A DNA stretch of 64,000 nt from Magnaporthiopsis rhizophila (Eukaryota; Ascomycota; Sordariomycetes; Magnaporthales; Magnaporthaceae). The stretch is taken from the NCBI GenBank assembly GCA_003049465.1, contig PYSS01000007.1, positions 434,001-498,000 on the forward strand. The letters are read 5' to 3'. Position 1 is the stretch's first letter. Each line of letters starts with the position of its first letter. A program made the translations under genes and the position numbers. Below, piece after piece: positions 10,387-20,915 of the stretch. The notes under the pieces are model-generated. The model did not search any database and was not told the origin of the DNA. It worked only from the letters and a program-made list of their open reading frames with translations.

Positions 10387-11778
10387 TCAGATCCTCACGC
10401 CCCAGTTGTCTTCCTTAAAGACTAGGAGAGCAAGGCGGTGACGAACGAACAGGCCGGCCAGACCGGCGACGACCTGCAGGATAGTGAGCTCGGTGGCGAG
10501 GCGGCGCTCCGTCATGGGGCCGCGCCAGACCAGCCAGAGATTGAGGATCGTAAGGTTAGACGTCTCGACGAAGCGCCCGTCGGCGTCGGTGGTAAGCTGG
10601 ACCAGGCGCAAGCGAGCGAGCAGGCGGAGCGCCGCGGCGACGGGGGCGCGTGGCTGGCGCTCAGGAGTCCAGGGCGTGACCGAAGGGTCCATGAGGCCTG
10701 TGCGGGCGTGGAAGCGCGGCAGCCGGTGGCGCGGACAGGGCACGAGGCCGAAGATTTGGGGAGCCGAGTAGACGAAGTTGAATATCTGGGGCACCAGCAG
10801 GAGGATCAGAGTCTTGCTGAAGTGTCCGAGTACGCTGACGACGACGAAGACCATGCCGGCGAAGTAGCAGTAGGTGTCACCGCAGAAGGCGCGGGCCGGG
10901 TACCAGTTGTGGCACAGGAGGGCGAAGCTGACGCCGAGGAAGGGGAGGAGGAAGTAGAGCGAGAAGAGGTGGCTGTCGGTGGCGGGGTGCGGGTAGGGGG
11001 TGAAGAGGTAGAGGCAGTCGTTGAGGGCGATGAGCAGAGCGATGACGATGGACTGCGAGACCTCGATGCCGTTGATGCCGGCCAGGATGTTGATGCTGTT
11101 TGGGCTGAAGATGGCGATGGCGGTCATGTAGACGTAGTAGAGCGGGCCGAGGTGGAGCAGCTCGCCAAGGTACGGCTGCAGCGGGACGGGGATGACGACC
11201 GAGGTGACGCCAAAATCGACAAAGTAGACGACCAGGATGGGGATGGCGGCGAAGGCCGGGATGAAGAACTTGTGGCGCCAGCGGATGTCGAACAGGTCGT
11301 CGCCGATGCCGAGCAGGGTGATGGACTGCAGCGAGATGACGGCCGAGAGGAAGGAGGCGAGCTTGTTGTGGGGGAAGCGGTGCAGGAAGCGGCCCTCCTG
11401 GACGTGCTCGACGTGCAGCACAACGTCGCGGTTGCCGCCGCCGCTCGTGGCGGCGACGATGTCCTTGTAGAAGGGGAAAGGGATAAAGATGATTATGACG
11501 AGCAGGTAGACGACGGCGCAGATGGCGCCCATGCACTCGGGTATCTCCTTCTTGTGCGTCTTGCTCATGTCGACGCCCTTTATGCCCGCCTTGATGAAGG
11601 TCGGGCCCAGCCAGCGGATCATGGCGTAGCTGGCGGCGAAGGCGATGCCGCTCAGGGCGAGCGAGGCGACCAGCGGCTCGCCGTCGCCTTTGAGGGTGTT
11701 GGCGAGCACGGCGACGCACGCCGCAAAGAGCGACAGGAGGCTGAGCGTCTCATTCTTGGAGAGATCGGTAGTCGTCAT
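10387..11778 (-). CDS. alg7: UDP-GlcNAc:dolichyl-phosphate GlcNAc-1-phosphate transferase (Alg7/GPT)
   Basis: A single exon encodes 463 residues. The enzyme performs the first step of N-glycan assembly on the ER membrane: transfer of GlcNAc-1-P from UDP-GlcNAc to dolichyl phosphate (the tunicamycin target). Seen directly are about ten hydrophobic spans, the cytosolic motif GIGDDLFDIRWRHK (Asp160-Asp161), the motif NILAGINGIEVSQS, and the family signature HNWYPARAFCGDTYCYFAGM. The frame stays open for 87 codons upstream, but that part is Ser/Pro/Thr-rich and unlike the family. The start MTTTDLSKNETLSL at 11778 puts the first membrane span where expected. A long antisense open frame overlaps it and is treated as a shadow caused by GC bias. 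The last ~90 residues, rich in Arg, look less conserved than the core. Confidence 0.93.
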   Translation of the reverse strand: MTTTDLSKNETLSLLSLFAACVAVLANTLKGDGEPLVASLALSGIAFAASYAMIRWLGPTFIKAGIKGVDMSKTHKKEIPECMGAICAVVYLLVIIIFIPFPFYKDIVAATSGGGNRDVVLHVEHVQEGRFLHRFPHNKLASFLSAVISLQSITLLGIGDDLFDIRWRHKFFIPAFAAIPILVVYFVDFGVTSVVIPVPLQPYLGELLHLGPLYYVYMTAIAIFSPNSINILAGINGIEVSQSIVIALLIALNDCLYLFTPYPHPATDSHLFSLYFLLPFLGVSFALLCHNWYPARAFCGDTYCYFAGMVFVVVSVLGHFSKTLILLLVPQIFNFVYSAPQIFGLVPCPRHRLPRFHARTGLMDPSVTPWTPERQPRAPVAAALRLLARLRLVQLTTDADGRFVETSNLTILNLWLVWRGPMTERRLATELTILQVVAGLAGLFVRHRLALLVFKEDNWGVRI

Positions 11779-12371
11779 AGTCGGAAGTCGATAAGGTGCT
11801 ATCGCATTCTTGCGGGTGTATGTGTGTGTGTGTATACGTGTGGGGGTGGGTGGGTGCTTTTGGGGAGCAGGAGGAGGCTCTGCCTCTGTGAGTAGGAAAA
11901 TGACAGTGAAGAAGGAAAGCAAACAACTCGAGGAATAACGCAGTGGCACGCACGGCCGGGTGACCCGAACGCGGCAACGACTGCCAGATAAACGAAGAGG
12001 AGAACTTAAGGAGTGAGGGCGGACAAGGGGCTGGTGCACCTTGAGCTGGCCAGGCTAGTGGACACGAGGCATCATGTCCAAGTCGCCGCAGCATGTGGGT
12101 TTTTTTTTTTTTTTGGTTTGCGCCAGCAGACGTTGGACGCGCATGGATTATCGATAAGCGCACGCCAGACAGGTTACCCCTGCCCATGCCGGCAGGGGAA
12201 GTGGGCCTCAACAAGGGGTGGGTTCCACTCTTGAATGTGACACCTCGAGAACTGTGCCTACATCACCACCCCTTTGGCTCCTCCAACTCAGGTGGCTAGC
12301 GAGAGACACCACCGTGCTTGCCATAGCCGTCCCGTTCCCATGAACTCCTAGCCAAAGGCTAAGAGTCCAGA
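11779..12371. other. Divergent alg7/seh1 promoter region
   Basis: This 593-bp region contains a GTGTGT-rich patch near 11,820-11,840, a T16-like run near 12,100, and no recognisable coding sequence. Both neighbouring genes start outward from it, so it presumably acts as a shared promoter region. Confidence 0.5.
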
Positions 12372-13754
12372 ATGGCACCTCCGGCGGTCCTGGAGCCCCC
12401 CATGGCGGGCGACCAGGCGAGGGTCCACGTTATCATGAACCACGGTCACCAGGATCTGGTGCAGGCCGTTGCCTTCAACAGCTACGGCGACCGCTGCGCG
12501 ACAGGCTCCGTCGATGGCAAGATCCGTGTCTTCAACCGTCACCAGGACGGCACTTGGCGCCAGTGCGACAACTGGACAGCTCACGGCGGCGATATCCTCG
12601 AGCTGCAGTGGCTGCCCCCGACCATATTTCCTAACCTGGTCGCCTCGCTCGGCATCGAGGGCCGCTTCAAGCTCTGGGCCGAGGACCCGGCCGCTGCCCC
12701 GGGCAAGCGCTTCAGCCAGCGCAACAAGGAGAACGCCAAGGCCGCCTATGAGCACAAATCACGCGGCGGCGCGCCCTATCGTTCCTTCTCGCTCCGCCAC
12801 AACGACGAGACGCGCCACATCCACCTCGCTCTGCTGGCTGCCGATGGCGTTCTGGATGTACTCGAGAACGAGCAGCCTGAGAACCTGGCCGACTTCAACC
12901 CTGTCGACCGCCTGGTCGTCTGTAATCCGCGCCCGGCCCGCGGAGAAGAGACATCGTTCCGCGTCCGCTTTGACCCAAATCCGGATCCCTGCTACTCAGC
13001 CCTGCGCGCCGGCGTCCAAACCGACTCCCTGGCCCTGGTTGTCGCTGCCATGCGCACTGTGCGCATCTACCGCTCCCGTGACGCCATCTCATCCGCTGCC
13101 GGGCCGTCCGCGAGAGAGTTCTACCTAGCCGCCGAAATCTCCGGCCACGGGGGGCTCGTGCGCGATGTTGCGTGGGCTGCTGGCAACATCCGCGGGTATG
13201 ACATCATTGCCACGGCCTGTCAAGATGGCTTCGTGCGTGTTGTACGCCTGGACACGCCCTTTTCCCCGGACGATGGTAAGTCATGGTCCTCTTCGGATCT
13301 TGTCAAGAGCGGCAGCGGCACAGGTGGGACGGGTGGCTACGACGCCTCGGGCGGCAGGTCCGGCACCTCGAGGGGATCGCGAAACTCGCTGCAACAGCAG
13401 CAACAACAACAGCAGCAGCAGTCACAGCACCCGGTCGGCTTGCCCAATCCTCCTCCCGCTAGATCTGTGTTGGGTTCGGAGCTGGCCATCTCGAGCGCCA
13501 ACGCGGACCGCGTCATGACGGGTCAGCCAGGCGAGGCCAGACATGTAGTCCGAGAGCTGTCGCGGCTGGAGTCACACCGCACGCCTGTGTGGCGTGTCGG
13601 CTTTGATGATGACGGGCAGATCCTCGGAAGCGTCGGGGACGACGGGAAGCTTATGTGCTACCGCCAGACGCCCGACGGGTCATGGGCCAAGAGCTCCGAG
13701 CTGGCCATGGTGAAGATGAGGATGGCGGTGCCGCAGACGGAACCGGGATCTTGA
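12372..13754 (+). CDS. seh1: Nucleoporin Seh1, WD40 protein of the Nup84 and SEA complexes
   Basis: This intronless gene encodes 460 residues. The family pattern starts near residue 22 with HGHQDLVQAVAFNSYGDRCA, then TGSVDGKIRVFNR, WTAHGGDILELQW, SLGIEGRFKLWAED, a central HIHLALLAADGVLDVLE, GHGGLVRDVAWA, a DGFVRVVRLDT strand, and a final VWRVGFDDDGQILGSVGDDGK. Seh1 is a beta-propeller that docks in the Nup84/Nup107 subcomplex of the nuclear pore and in the SEACAT complex that controls TORC1. It is longer than yeast Seh1 (about 350 aa). Most of the extra length is a low-complexity insert between the last blades (about residues 300-365), rich in Gly/Ser with a poly-Gln run near 13,390-13,420. 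The ATG at 12372 is the first in frame and is followed by an extra MAPPAVLEPPMAGDQ leader. Confidence 0.93.
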   Translation: MAPPAVLEPPMAGDQARVHVIMNHGHQDLVQAVAFNSYGDRCATGSVDGKIRVFNRHQDGTWRQCDNWTAHGGDILELQWLPPTIFPNLVASLGIEGRFKLWAEDPAAAPGKRFSQRNKENAKAAYEHKSRGGAPYRSFSLRHNDETRHIHLALLAADGVLDVLENEQPENLADFNPVDRLVVCNPRPARGEETSFRVRFDPNPDPCYSALRAGVQTDSLALVVAAMRTVRIYRSRDAISSAAGPSAREFYLAAEISGHGGLVRDVAWAAGNIRGYDIIATACQDGFVRVVRLDTPFSPDDGKSWSSSDLVKSGSGTGGTGGYDASGGRSGTSRGSRNSLQQQQQQQQQQSQHPVGLPNPPPARSVLGSELAISSANADRVMTGQPGEARHVVRELSRLESHRTPVWRVGFDDDGQILGSVGDDGKLMCYRQTPDGSWAKSSELAMVKMRMAVPQTEPGS

Positions 13755-15002
13755 AGAGGCTCTCTTCGCGTCTCTATCTATGCCTGGATATCTATACAGC
13801 CCTCTCGCTTGTCCCCTGCGCAACCTGTTTATCCAATCGCACCCTGCTCAAGAATCAGCAGGCTCATTGCGTCAACAAAAGTCAAGACCGATGACCTACA
13901 TATGGCCGCCGAAATATTGGCTCTCACACTCCGAAATCCCACTATCTACGCTGTTTAAAACGGCCATGGATCCTATCAGCAATAAACAGTTACACCTCAC
14001 CCCATCGTCTTCAAAGGGTCGCCGGAGGAGTCGCCATCTTCCAGGGATGGAGAACAAGCTGCTTATTCTGCGCCTCATTACCTGGAATTGGAACCGACTT
14101 TCCCAGTTCCGAGGTCCCTGGGAATGGCCGAGGCGATGGCCACGGGGGCGGTCGCCCAAGGCGAGACCTTTGCGTCGTTGTCCGCCCCGGCCTGGCGTTT
14201 GGCAGGGAGCTGGTTAGGGTTCCGGACGGAAACGCCGAGGCTGTCACGCCCGGCGATGGCTTTCCCAGGCTGGCCAAGCCTGACGGCTGCGACGGCGCCG
14301 GCAGCGATGGTGGCGAAGGCCACGAAGACGTTGTTGGCACGCAGCTTGACGGTCAGGGTTGAGTCTGGGTGGAGGAAGGCTCTCAAAGAGCTTGGGGGTC
14401 TTAGACGGTGGGAAAGACCGGCCCCGATTATTACAAAGCCGGGAGAAAAGAGTGCGGAGGGACTCTGCCGTCCAAGAAACCGCGGACAGAGCATTCCTCT
14501 GGACGAGACGACTGCGCCGCTCGCCCCTCTTTATACACACATTTTCCTCCCCGACGCCATTGCCGACTCCTCCAGTCATCCCCAAAACCTTTCAGCTCGA
14601 CTGCCACCGCTCTATTATGTGGCGAGCCAAGGAGCAGGATCGACAGCCCTTGCTGCTATTTTGTGGTTGTTGATTCGTGGACGCAGCTGCCCCTAGGTTG
14701 TTTCCACCGACAACACTTTGCTGGCCTCGGACCTCCCCACCAGTGACATTCTCAACCCTAAGATCGTGGGCTGACGGACAAGAAAGAAGGATTTCCGTGC
14801 CAACATGGAGCCAGTACGACGCGGAACAGACGATTCGTCGGGACTTGGTATTGTGATTACTTTCTTCTTTGTTTTTAATTTGCGTGTCGTCTCGGCCAGA
14901 AACGTTGAGATTTGGACCCAACGACACTCGCAGGACACAGCAGCAGCAAGGCCGGAAATCAAATAAAACAGACACGGAAGAGAAAGAGGAAGACGTGAAT
15001 TA
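13755..15002. other. Convergent intergenic region between seh1 and the DJ-1-like gene
   Basis: An AATAAA at 13,981 lies about 230 bp past the seh1 stop and could serve its 3' end. A weak hypothetical open frame on the minus strand (14,494-14,078) is listed separately. Otherwise nothing was recognised. Confidence 0.45.
14078..14494 (-). CDS. Hypothetical small protein (doubtful)
   Basis: I do not recognise this protein. The frame gives 138 residues. Its second half uses codons like a real fungal gene (many GCC, ATC, GTC, AAC), and it includes a hydrophobic run NNVFVAFATIAAGAVAAV that resembles a signal peptide or membrane anchor, followed by a polar tail. A TATAAA-like element lies upstream on the same strand near 14,530. 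The first half looks like non-coding sequence, so the true start or an upstream exon may differ. It could also be chance. Treat it as a lead only. Confidence 0.22.
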   Translation of the reverse strand: MLCPRFLGRQSPSALFSPGFVIIGAGLSHRLRPPSSLRAFLHPDSTLTVKLRANNVFVAFATIAAGAVAAVRLGQPGKAIAGRDSLGVSVRNPNQLPAKRQAGADNDAKVSPWATAPVAIASAIPRDLGTGKVGSNSR

Positions 15003-15857
15003 TCACGCCAAAAGCTTAACAATGGCCTCACCAACACTCTTGGCGCTGGCCGGGTTCTGGCCCGTGATGAGATTCCCGTCCACGACCACTTTTTCGCCCC
15101 ACGGCTCGTCGGCCTTTACAAACTCGGCGCCGGCCTTCTTCATGGCGTCCTCGAGCAGCTCCGGCATGAATTTCACCAGCTGCATGACCTCCTCCTCCGC
15201 GTTGCTGAATCCCGTAGCCGTCTTTCCTTTAAGCAGCGGCGTGTCACCACCGCCGGGCAGCTTGACGCCGACCAGGGCGATGGGCCCATGACACACGGCG
15301 GCCACGGGCTTTCCCGCGGCGTAAAAGTCTGCGATCAGCTTCCGCGAGGTCGCGTCCACGGCCAGGTCGAACATGGGGCCGTGGCCGCCCGGGTAAAAGA
15401 TGGCGTCGAAGGTCTGCGCCGCGTTGTTGGCTGCCACGTCGGACAGCTTGGCCGTCTGCTCCCACAGCTTCATCTGGCTCGCGAGGAAGGACTTGGAGGA
15501 GGCGTCGTCCTTGAACATTTCGATCGACTTGGGGTCGAGCGGCGCTTTCCCGCCCGCGGGCGAGGCTACGGTGATTTCGTAGCCGGCTTTGGTGAGGACG
15601 TCGTAGGGGTGGGAGAACTCGGGCTTTTGGGTTGCTTGTTAGCTGGATATGCGTCTGGGTGGGTAGACAGACCGTAGATAGACAGATAGGCAGGTAGGCA
15701 GATGGGTAGGTAAGTAGGTAGGTAGGGCGTGCGGGGAATTCGATCAGTAAGACGCCCAGCTGATACGCACCAGAAACCAGCCGGTTGGCTTGACTACGCC
15801 GTCTGCCTCCATCTTGTCGCAGGAGGTCAACACGACGAGGATCTTCTTGCTCGCCAT
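15003..15857 (-). CDS. DJ-1/PfpI family protein, Hsp31-like (class I glutamine amidotransferase fold)
   Basis: Exons 15857..15771 and 15623..15003 give 235 residues, the usual size for fungal Hsp31-type proteins. The N-terminus MASKKILVVLTSCDKM leads into GVVKPTGWFLPEFSHPYDVL. The core has YEITVASPAGGKAPLDPKS, DAIFYPGGHGPMFDL, and the nucleophile elbow AAVCHGPIALVGV with Cys140-His141. The C-terminus carries ITGQNPASAKSVGEAIVKLL. Members of this group are glutathione-independent glyoxalases (methylglyoxal to D-lactate) and stress chaperones in the cytosol. The conserved Glu and Cys positions make activity plausible. The single intron (donor GTGCGT, 147 nt) contains a degenerate GTAG tandem repeat. 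Confidence 0.92.
15657..15728. repeat. Degenerate tandem repeat (GTAG/GGCA units) inside an intron
   Basis: Imperfect tetranucleotide units such as TAGG, TAGA and CAGG fill about 70 bp within the only intron of the DJ-1-like gene. It is probably a decayed microsatellite. Confidence 0.6.
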
Positions 15858-17385
15858 CTTGGATGATTCGATTCAGGGGGTGTCTGCTAGACAAATATCT
15901 TGATTTGTGCGTGATACGATTGCTGTGCAGGATGGTGAAGGAATTCTTATGGTGTTCTAGAAAAGGGACTCTTGAAGGAGGGGCGGGGGAGGTTCATTAT
16001 CGTCGATAAAAGGGGAGAGCTTCAAGTACTGGTATGCCCTGGCAGCTTTATCGTGATGCGGGGCTTATACGTCACTGTTCGCCTAAGCTCGGCCACCAAT
16101 AGCCTTGGACAGGATTTGGGTCTAGTCTAGTTCTAGTGACTGAAATGTCTGCCTACCTAGCTCCACCCCACTGATAGACCATACAAAAAAGCTCGAGGTC
16201 GTCGCCGATGCGATTTGTAAAAGAAAATAAAAAAAAAAAAAAAAAACAGCGGAGACTGGGGCTATTTTACTGTGACGGCCCCAAAGACATGTGGCGATGG
16301 ATAAAGCTTGACATCATACCGTATATTTATGTAGCGCTGGATGCCAAATTTTTTTTGGCAGACGGGCCGGCTGCGTTCCATTGCATCAGTATGATGCGAC
16401 TCTCGGGCCGTAGCACCGGCACCGACTTGATTTGTCGTGATGGCCATCTCGTCAAGCAGCTTGTCGATTCCGGCTTCTACACAGGCCTGGCCTACTCTCG
16501 GATGCCGGGTGGAGCGGGGAGACGACAACAGCCGGGCCCGGTCGACCGCCTGACTGCAGAAACAGAAACGCGACGAGGCTACAAAGATGGCGGGCCACTA
16601 GCGTGCTTTTGAGCTGTGAAACCGGCGCAAACCCGCTCAATTGGCCTCGCGTGGTGTTGCTGTGGCGCGACGGGATTCGGAACTCGGATTGGCCAATTGC
16701 ATTGATAGACTGAGGAAGCCGGCGACGGGACGAGGAAAAATCAAGCTCAGGATCTCAATATACTCATTCGACGCAACGGCCCGCTCATGCACGAGGCTGA
16801 AGGGGAAAATAGATTGCCCAGAACAAGCACCCGACCTTGGCAGGCCTGGCGGCCCGAGTAGCACAGAAAGAATGCAACATGCCACTGCCCGGCATAAACC
16901 TCGTGTTTGTGTTGGCCCGCTATCACCACCACCGTCACCATCACCGCCATGCGGCTGCATATCAACGTAAAAAGCTAACCTAAACCTAGGTTTTCCCTCT
17001 GCGTCTGGCAGGCACGACTGCAGCAGGGGGGCGTTGTCGTATCTTCCTTCCTCTCCTGGCTCCATGCAGCTGCCTTTTGCCCACCGGTCAGCCCACCGGT
17101 TTATGTTGTGTGGTGCCAATAAACCTGCTCACCTAACCTACCCTAATCTGCTCATATATCGGCCTGGGTGGGCTCTGGCAGCCTTATTGTTTATACTTCA
17201 CCGGACGTCCGCACACACTGCCAGATACTTTCTGACCTTTTTTTTTTCTTTTTCTTCTTCCATGTGCCTCCCGCCCCGACACTTTACTTAGTCACCTACA
17301 CCGGGGACTTTGTCATCAGCCCTTGCAAGATAGGTAGCTTGGACGTGTTCCTGCTATAACGGAGAGAAGAAAAAAGCCGCCCACA
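15858..17385. other. Divergent intergenic region between the DJ-1-like gene and the copper transporter
   Basis: This 1.5-kb region contains an A19-like run near 16,225 and pyrimidine-rich leader sequence just before the transporter (17,235-17,290). I found no convincing copper-response element by eye and no recognisable coding sequence. Confidence 0.45.
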
Positions 17386-18071
17386 ATGAACCACGATCAC
17401 GGAGCCATGACAGCCACCTCCTCGGCCGGCATGTCCGCCGCCACCGGTGCGGCCAGCGTGGGCAGCGGCGGCGGCGGACATAGCATGGGCGGCGGCTGCA
17501 AGATATCCGTAAGTTATGCCCTGTTCGAATCCATCTCCTCATGATCCGCTAACCAGACTCCTCCCCTTTCAAAAAGATGCTCTGGAACTGGTACACAATC
17601 GACACCTGCTTCATCGCCAGCTCGTGGAGGGTCACCTCGGCCGGCATGTTCGCCGGCTCCTGCATCGGCGTCGTCCTGCTCGTCATGGCGCTCGAGTTCC
17701 TCCGCCGTTGCGTCAAGGAGTACGACCGCTTCCTGATCCGCCGGCACCTGGCCGGCGTCATCGCTGCCGATTCTGTCGCTGTCACGCCAGGCGGTACCGC
17801 CGGGGGCAGCGTCTCGGCCGGCAGCAGCACCAAGGGCCCCGGCGGCGTGGTGACCGCCGCCTGCTCGCCCGTGTCGCTCGCGGCCTCCTCCTTCAAGCCC
17901 ACGCTGCCGCAGCAGGCCGTGCGCGCGCTGCTGCACATGATGCAGTTCGCCGTCGCATACTTTATCATGCTGCTGGCCATGTACTACAACGGGTACATCA
18001 TCATATGCATCTTCATCGGCTCGTACCTCGGGTACTTTGTGTTTGGTTGGGAGACTTTGGTTGCGGGGTAA
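17386..18071 (+). CDS. Ctr-type copper transporter
   Basis: Exons 17386..17508 and 17577..18071 give 205 residues. The N-terminus is Met/His/Gly-rich (MNHDHGAM, then GGGGHSMGGGC), which fits extracellular or lumenal copper capture. TM1 follows a MLWNWYTIDTCFIASSW block. A loop rich in Gly/Ser/Ala links to TM2, which contains the Ctr signature M-x3-M (FIMLLAMYYNGY). TM3 has G-x3-G (FIGSYLGYFVFG). Both motifs are diagnostic of Ctr trimers that pass Cu(I). The size and short N-terminus fit the low-affinity or vacuolar (Ctr2/Ctr3-like) branch of fungi, but the branch is an inference. The intron has donor GTAAGT and is 68 nt. The protein ends soon after TM3 without a Cys-rich tail. Confidence 0.9.
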
Positions 18072-18851
18072 ATGAGCCCTTCTCCTACTCCCTTGCGTCC
18101 ATTTGCACAAAGGAGAACGCCATATCTCTGTCGCGGAACTAACTGTGTAGTCTCTATAGGAACAGCGGCCAAACAAGCGCCGCGAACGAGGCTACTGTGT
18201 GCTGCGGCTGAAGCATAACGGCTCGCCTTACCTTGGGCTTCCCGTTTGTGAGTGAAACCAAGGCCGACAACACGATAGACAGCTAGCTCAAAGGACGATG
18301 ACGGGAAGAAACGCGTGCCTGTGAGCGTGAAGCGAGGACTAGCTTTTTTTTTTTTTTTTTTTCCAAGACGGATAATAATTCGCGTTGATATTTGAGTTGA
18401 AATGAAACACGGCGAGTGACATCTCTCAAAAAGTGTGCTCTCGTGGGCCAGCAAATATTCGTGGACTTGGACGGTCAAGGAACCAGATGCTGAATCTCGT
18501 AACCAAGCTTATAAGATTAGGAATTGATATCTGATGGCATTATACCAAGACCAATAAGAAAACAATAGCTTTGCGATGATGCGAACCCTCATGTTGAAAA
18601 TGCTAGTAGATTTTGCGTAGATCGTTTGAATCTGCTTTCCCTTATACGGCCCCGTTCTAAACACAACCCAACTCCGGCGCAATGAAGGCGTTGAAATGGC
18701 GCCTGTTTGATGACAGCAAGTGAACATTATGAAGAAAATGACAGTGGGGTATGGTTCCGATTAAACATCTCCTTTTCGGAGCAAGTATGCGTGTGACGTG
18801 TAAGAAGAAAAAAGTGCTGCGTTCAAGAGATATCAGGTCGAAATATCTCTC
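18072..18851. other. Convergent intergenic region
   Basis: 3' flanks of the copper transporter and the wall-sensor-like gene lie here. A T-run occurs near 18,342-18,362 and the right half is AT-richer. No gene was recognised. Confidence 0.45.
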
Positions 18852-20915
18852 TCACATCCACATCTGGTTGCGACTGTGCAGTCGGTTCTGGTGCCAGAGC
18901 GGCCTGCCACCGTTACTGGACGCGTCGCTGCTGCCACTGACCCGAGACATGAGGGAATCCTTGGAAACAAGGCCCCCGCCACCCCCGGGCTGGGTTGACG
19001 AGTCCAAGCCCGTGGCGCCGTTGTTGCTGACGGGGTTGTCTTGCATGCTGGTGGCCAGGGGCTCGTCCTCGCCGATGCGCTCCAGCCCATCGGGGTAGCC
19101 CCTCCCGTAATCGTCTGACGACTCGCGCTGGGATCCGCGCATCTGCACCGCCCAGGCCGCCGAGGTAAACTGGTTGGCGATGGGCGTGGGGTGGCTAATC
19201 CTCACGCTGCTGCCGCCTCCGCCCCTGATGCTCATGCCCCGGCTGACCGACGATACCGAGCTATCGCCGTACGTGCTGCTGGGCGGGGGCGGTACTGGCC
19301 CTGAAGGGGGAGATGTCGGGGGAGGAGGCATGTAACTGTTGGTATAATAGCTGCTCGCGCCGCCGTAGGAGCTGGTCGCGCCGTGGCTAACGCCCCGATT
19401 CGCATCCGTGGCGGCGGCAGCACCGCCCGCCACCGCGGCCGCGGCTACGGGCGCACCAGCGTAGGCGGCTGTGTACTGGCCCGGGTAGTGGTAGCCATGA
19501 GCGGGCGGCGCCTGAGCAACCGACCCAGGACGAGTGGGGCTGGTGATCCCGGTAGAGCCGCCAAGGCCACCAGCCGCAGTCACAGCGGCTGCTGCGCTTT
19601 GTGGGTTTCCGCTATAGCCGCTACCGTCGGGCATGCTCTCCACGAATGCGACGTTACCGGGGCCGGCCTGCGCGGCAGTCGGGTCGCCCTCGACGTACCG
19701 CACGGTGCCCGAGTTTTCGTTGACGCCGACCTGCGCGTTTACATCCATAGGCCACTTCTGCGCCTGCTGCTGCCCCTGCGCCTCCCTCAACGCCTGCTGC
19801 TGCGCCATTTCCTGCTGCCATCCTTGCTGTTGTTGTGGTTGCTGGTACATGGCGGCTGCTGGCGGGAGCGCCGACACGGCACCGGGAGGCATGCCCGCTT
19901 CGTAGGCGGCATTGCTGTCGTGCAGGCGCTGGAAGCCATGTGCTCCCGTCATCGGGCTGACGTACTGCGTGTTGCCGTTCGCGCCTGGTCCCTTGCGCAC
20001 ATTGGAGGCCGCCCTACGCCGCCAGAAGAATATGGCAACAGCGATGAGGGCAATCAGGACAGCAACACCGCTGATGGCGCCGCCCACAATGGCCCCGGTC
20101 TTGTCGGATCTCGAGTTCCCACTGCCGCCGGCGCCAGCCGCGGGCACCGCGCTGGTGGTTTGGGCGGGAGAGCTTGCGGTGCCTGACGTCGAGGTCGAAG
20201 TGGACGACGACGTGCTCGAGGTTGATGAGCTAGATGATGATGTCGTCGAGGTAGAGCTCGAGGACGTGGATGTGGAAGTAGTCGATGGCGAGCTGATGGT
20301 CGTCGGCGTGGATAGCGTGCTGAGTGATTCGGTGAAGCTGACCTGGATGCTGGTCAGGGAGACGGTGTCGGTCACGCCCGACGCGGATGCCATCACCGTG
20401 GTGCCGAGGGAGCTAGCGGTGCCGCATCCATACTGGGAGAGGCCGCCGCCAAAGACATTCTTGTAGCAAACGTCGCCGCCCTGGCAGGTGAAGACATAGG
20501 GGTTGACGACGGTCTGAGGGCCGCTGTTGCGGTCGACGCAGCCGGTGAAGACGCCGGTGGAGCAGGTCGGCTGGCCGTTGGGACAACAGCCAACGACGTT
20601 GTGTTGCCTATCGAGAACGCAGTGCGAACCAGCCGAGCAGGTTGCGGGCAAATTAGGATCGCCACCGATGTAGCCGCAGATCGTGTTGGCGTCCTGACGG
20701 CGACGCAGCTCGTGAATCTCGTTGGGCGTTCTGGCGGGGGCGGTAGGAAGCGGCGGCCATGCTACAACGTCGAGGACCATATAGGGGAGTGTTGTCGTCG
20801 CCCTGGGAAGCGCCGAAGCTTGAGCAAATTCCGCGAGCGCTGAAAGTATTAGAAGCGCTGTTGCCCGAGGCAGGCGCCGGAATATGTCGCCACTCATCGG
20901 TGGCCTGGACGACAT
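18852..20915 (-). CDS. Single-pass membrane protein with Cys-rich N-terminal domain and Ser/Thr mucin-like stalk (Wsc/Mid2-like wall-sensor architecture)
   Basis: A single exon encodes 687 residues. A signal peptide is evident (LPRATALLILSALAEFAQA). Residues about 80-165 form a cysteine-rich region with CGYIGGDPNLPATC, VVGCCPNGQPTC and GDVCYKNVFGG. A Ser/Thr-only stalk spans about 170-260. A transmembrane helix at about 274-298 (AIVGGAISGVAVLIALIAVA) is followed by a WRRR stop-transfer. The remaining ~390 cytosolic residues are low-complexity, rich in Gln, Pro, Gly, Ala and Ser. This is the layout of fungal cell-wall stress sensors and related plasma membrane glycoproteins, but the Cys-rich part is not the canonical WSC domain, so the function is inferred. 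The frame stays open for 338 codons upstream. The start at 20915 is chosen because the signal peptide lies just inside it. Confidence 0.8.
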   Translation of the reverse strand: MSSRPPMSGDIFRRLPRATALLILSALAEFAQASALPRATTTLPYMVLDVVAWPPLPTAPARTPNEIHELRRRQDANTICGYIGGDPNLPATCSAGSHCVLDRQHNVVGCCPNGQPTCSTGVFTGCVDRNSGPQTVVNPYVFTCQGGDVCYKNVFGGGLSQYGCGTASSLGTTVMASASGVTDTVSLTSIQVSFTESLSTLSTPTTISSPSTTSTSTSSSSTSTTSSSSSSTSSTSSSTSTSTSGTASSPAQTTSAVPAAGAGGSGNSRSDKTGAIVGGAISGVAVLIALIAVAIFFWRRRAASNVRKGPGANGNTQYVSPMTGAHGFQRLHDSNAAYEAGMPPGAVSALPPAAAMYQQPQQQQGWQQEMAQQQALREAQGQQQAQKWPMDVNAQVGVNENSGTVRYVEGDPTAAQAGPGNVAFVESMPDGSGYSGNPQSAAAAVTAAGGLGGSTGITSPTRPGSVAQAPPAHGYHYPGQYTAAYAGAPVAAAAVAGGAAAATDANRGVSHGATSSYGGASSYYTNSYMPPPPTSPPSGPVPPPPSSTYGDSSVSSVSRGMSIRGGGGSSVRISHPTPIANQFTSAAWAVQMRGSQRESSDDYGRGYPDGLERIGEDEPLATSMQDNPVSNNGATGLDSSTQPGGGGGLVSKDSLMSRVSGSSDASSNGGRPLWHQNRLHSRNQMWM

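Noticed and set aside
10438..11895. A 485-codon acidic open frame antisense to alg7
   Set aside because: Its composition (Glu/Asp/Gly/Val/Arg) is what strongly GC-biased coding sequence gives on the opposite strand. It has no recognisable domain and alg7 is well supported.
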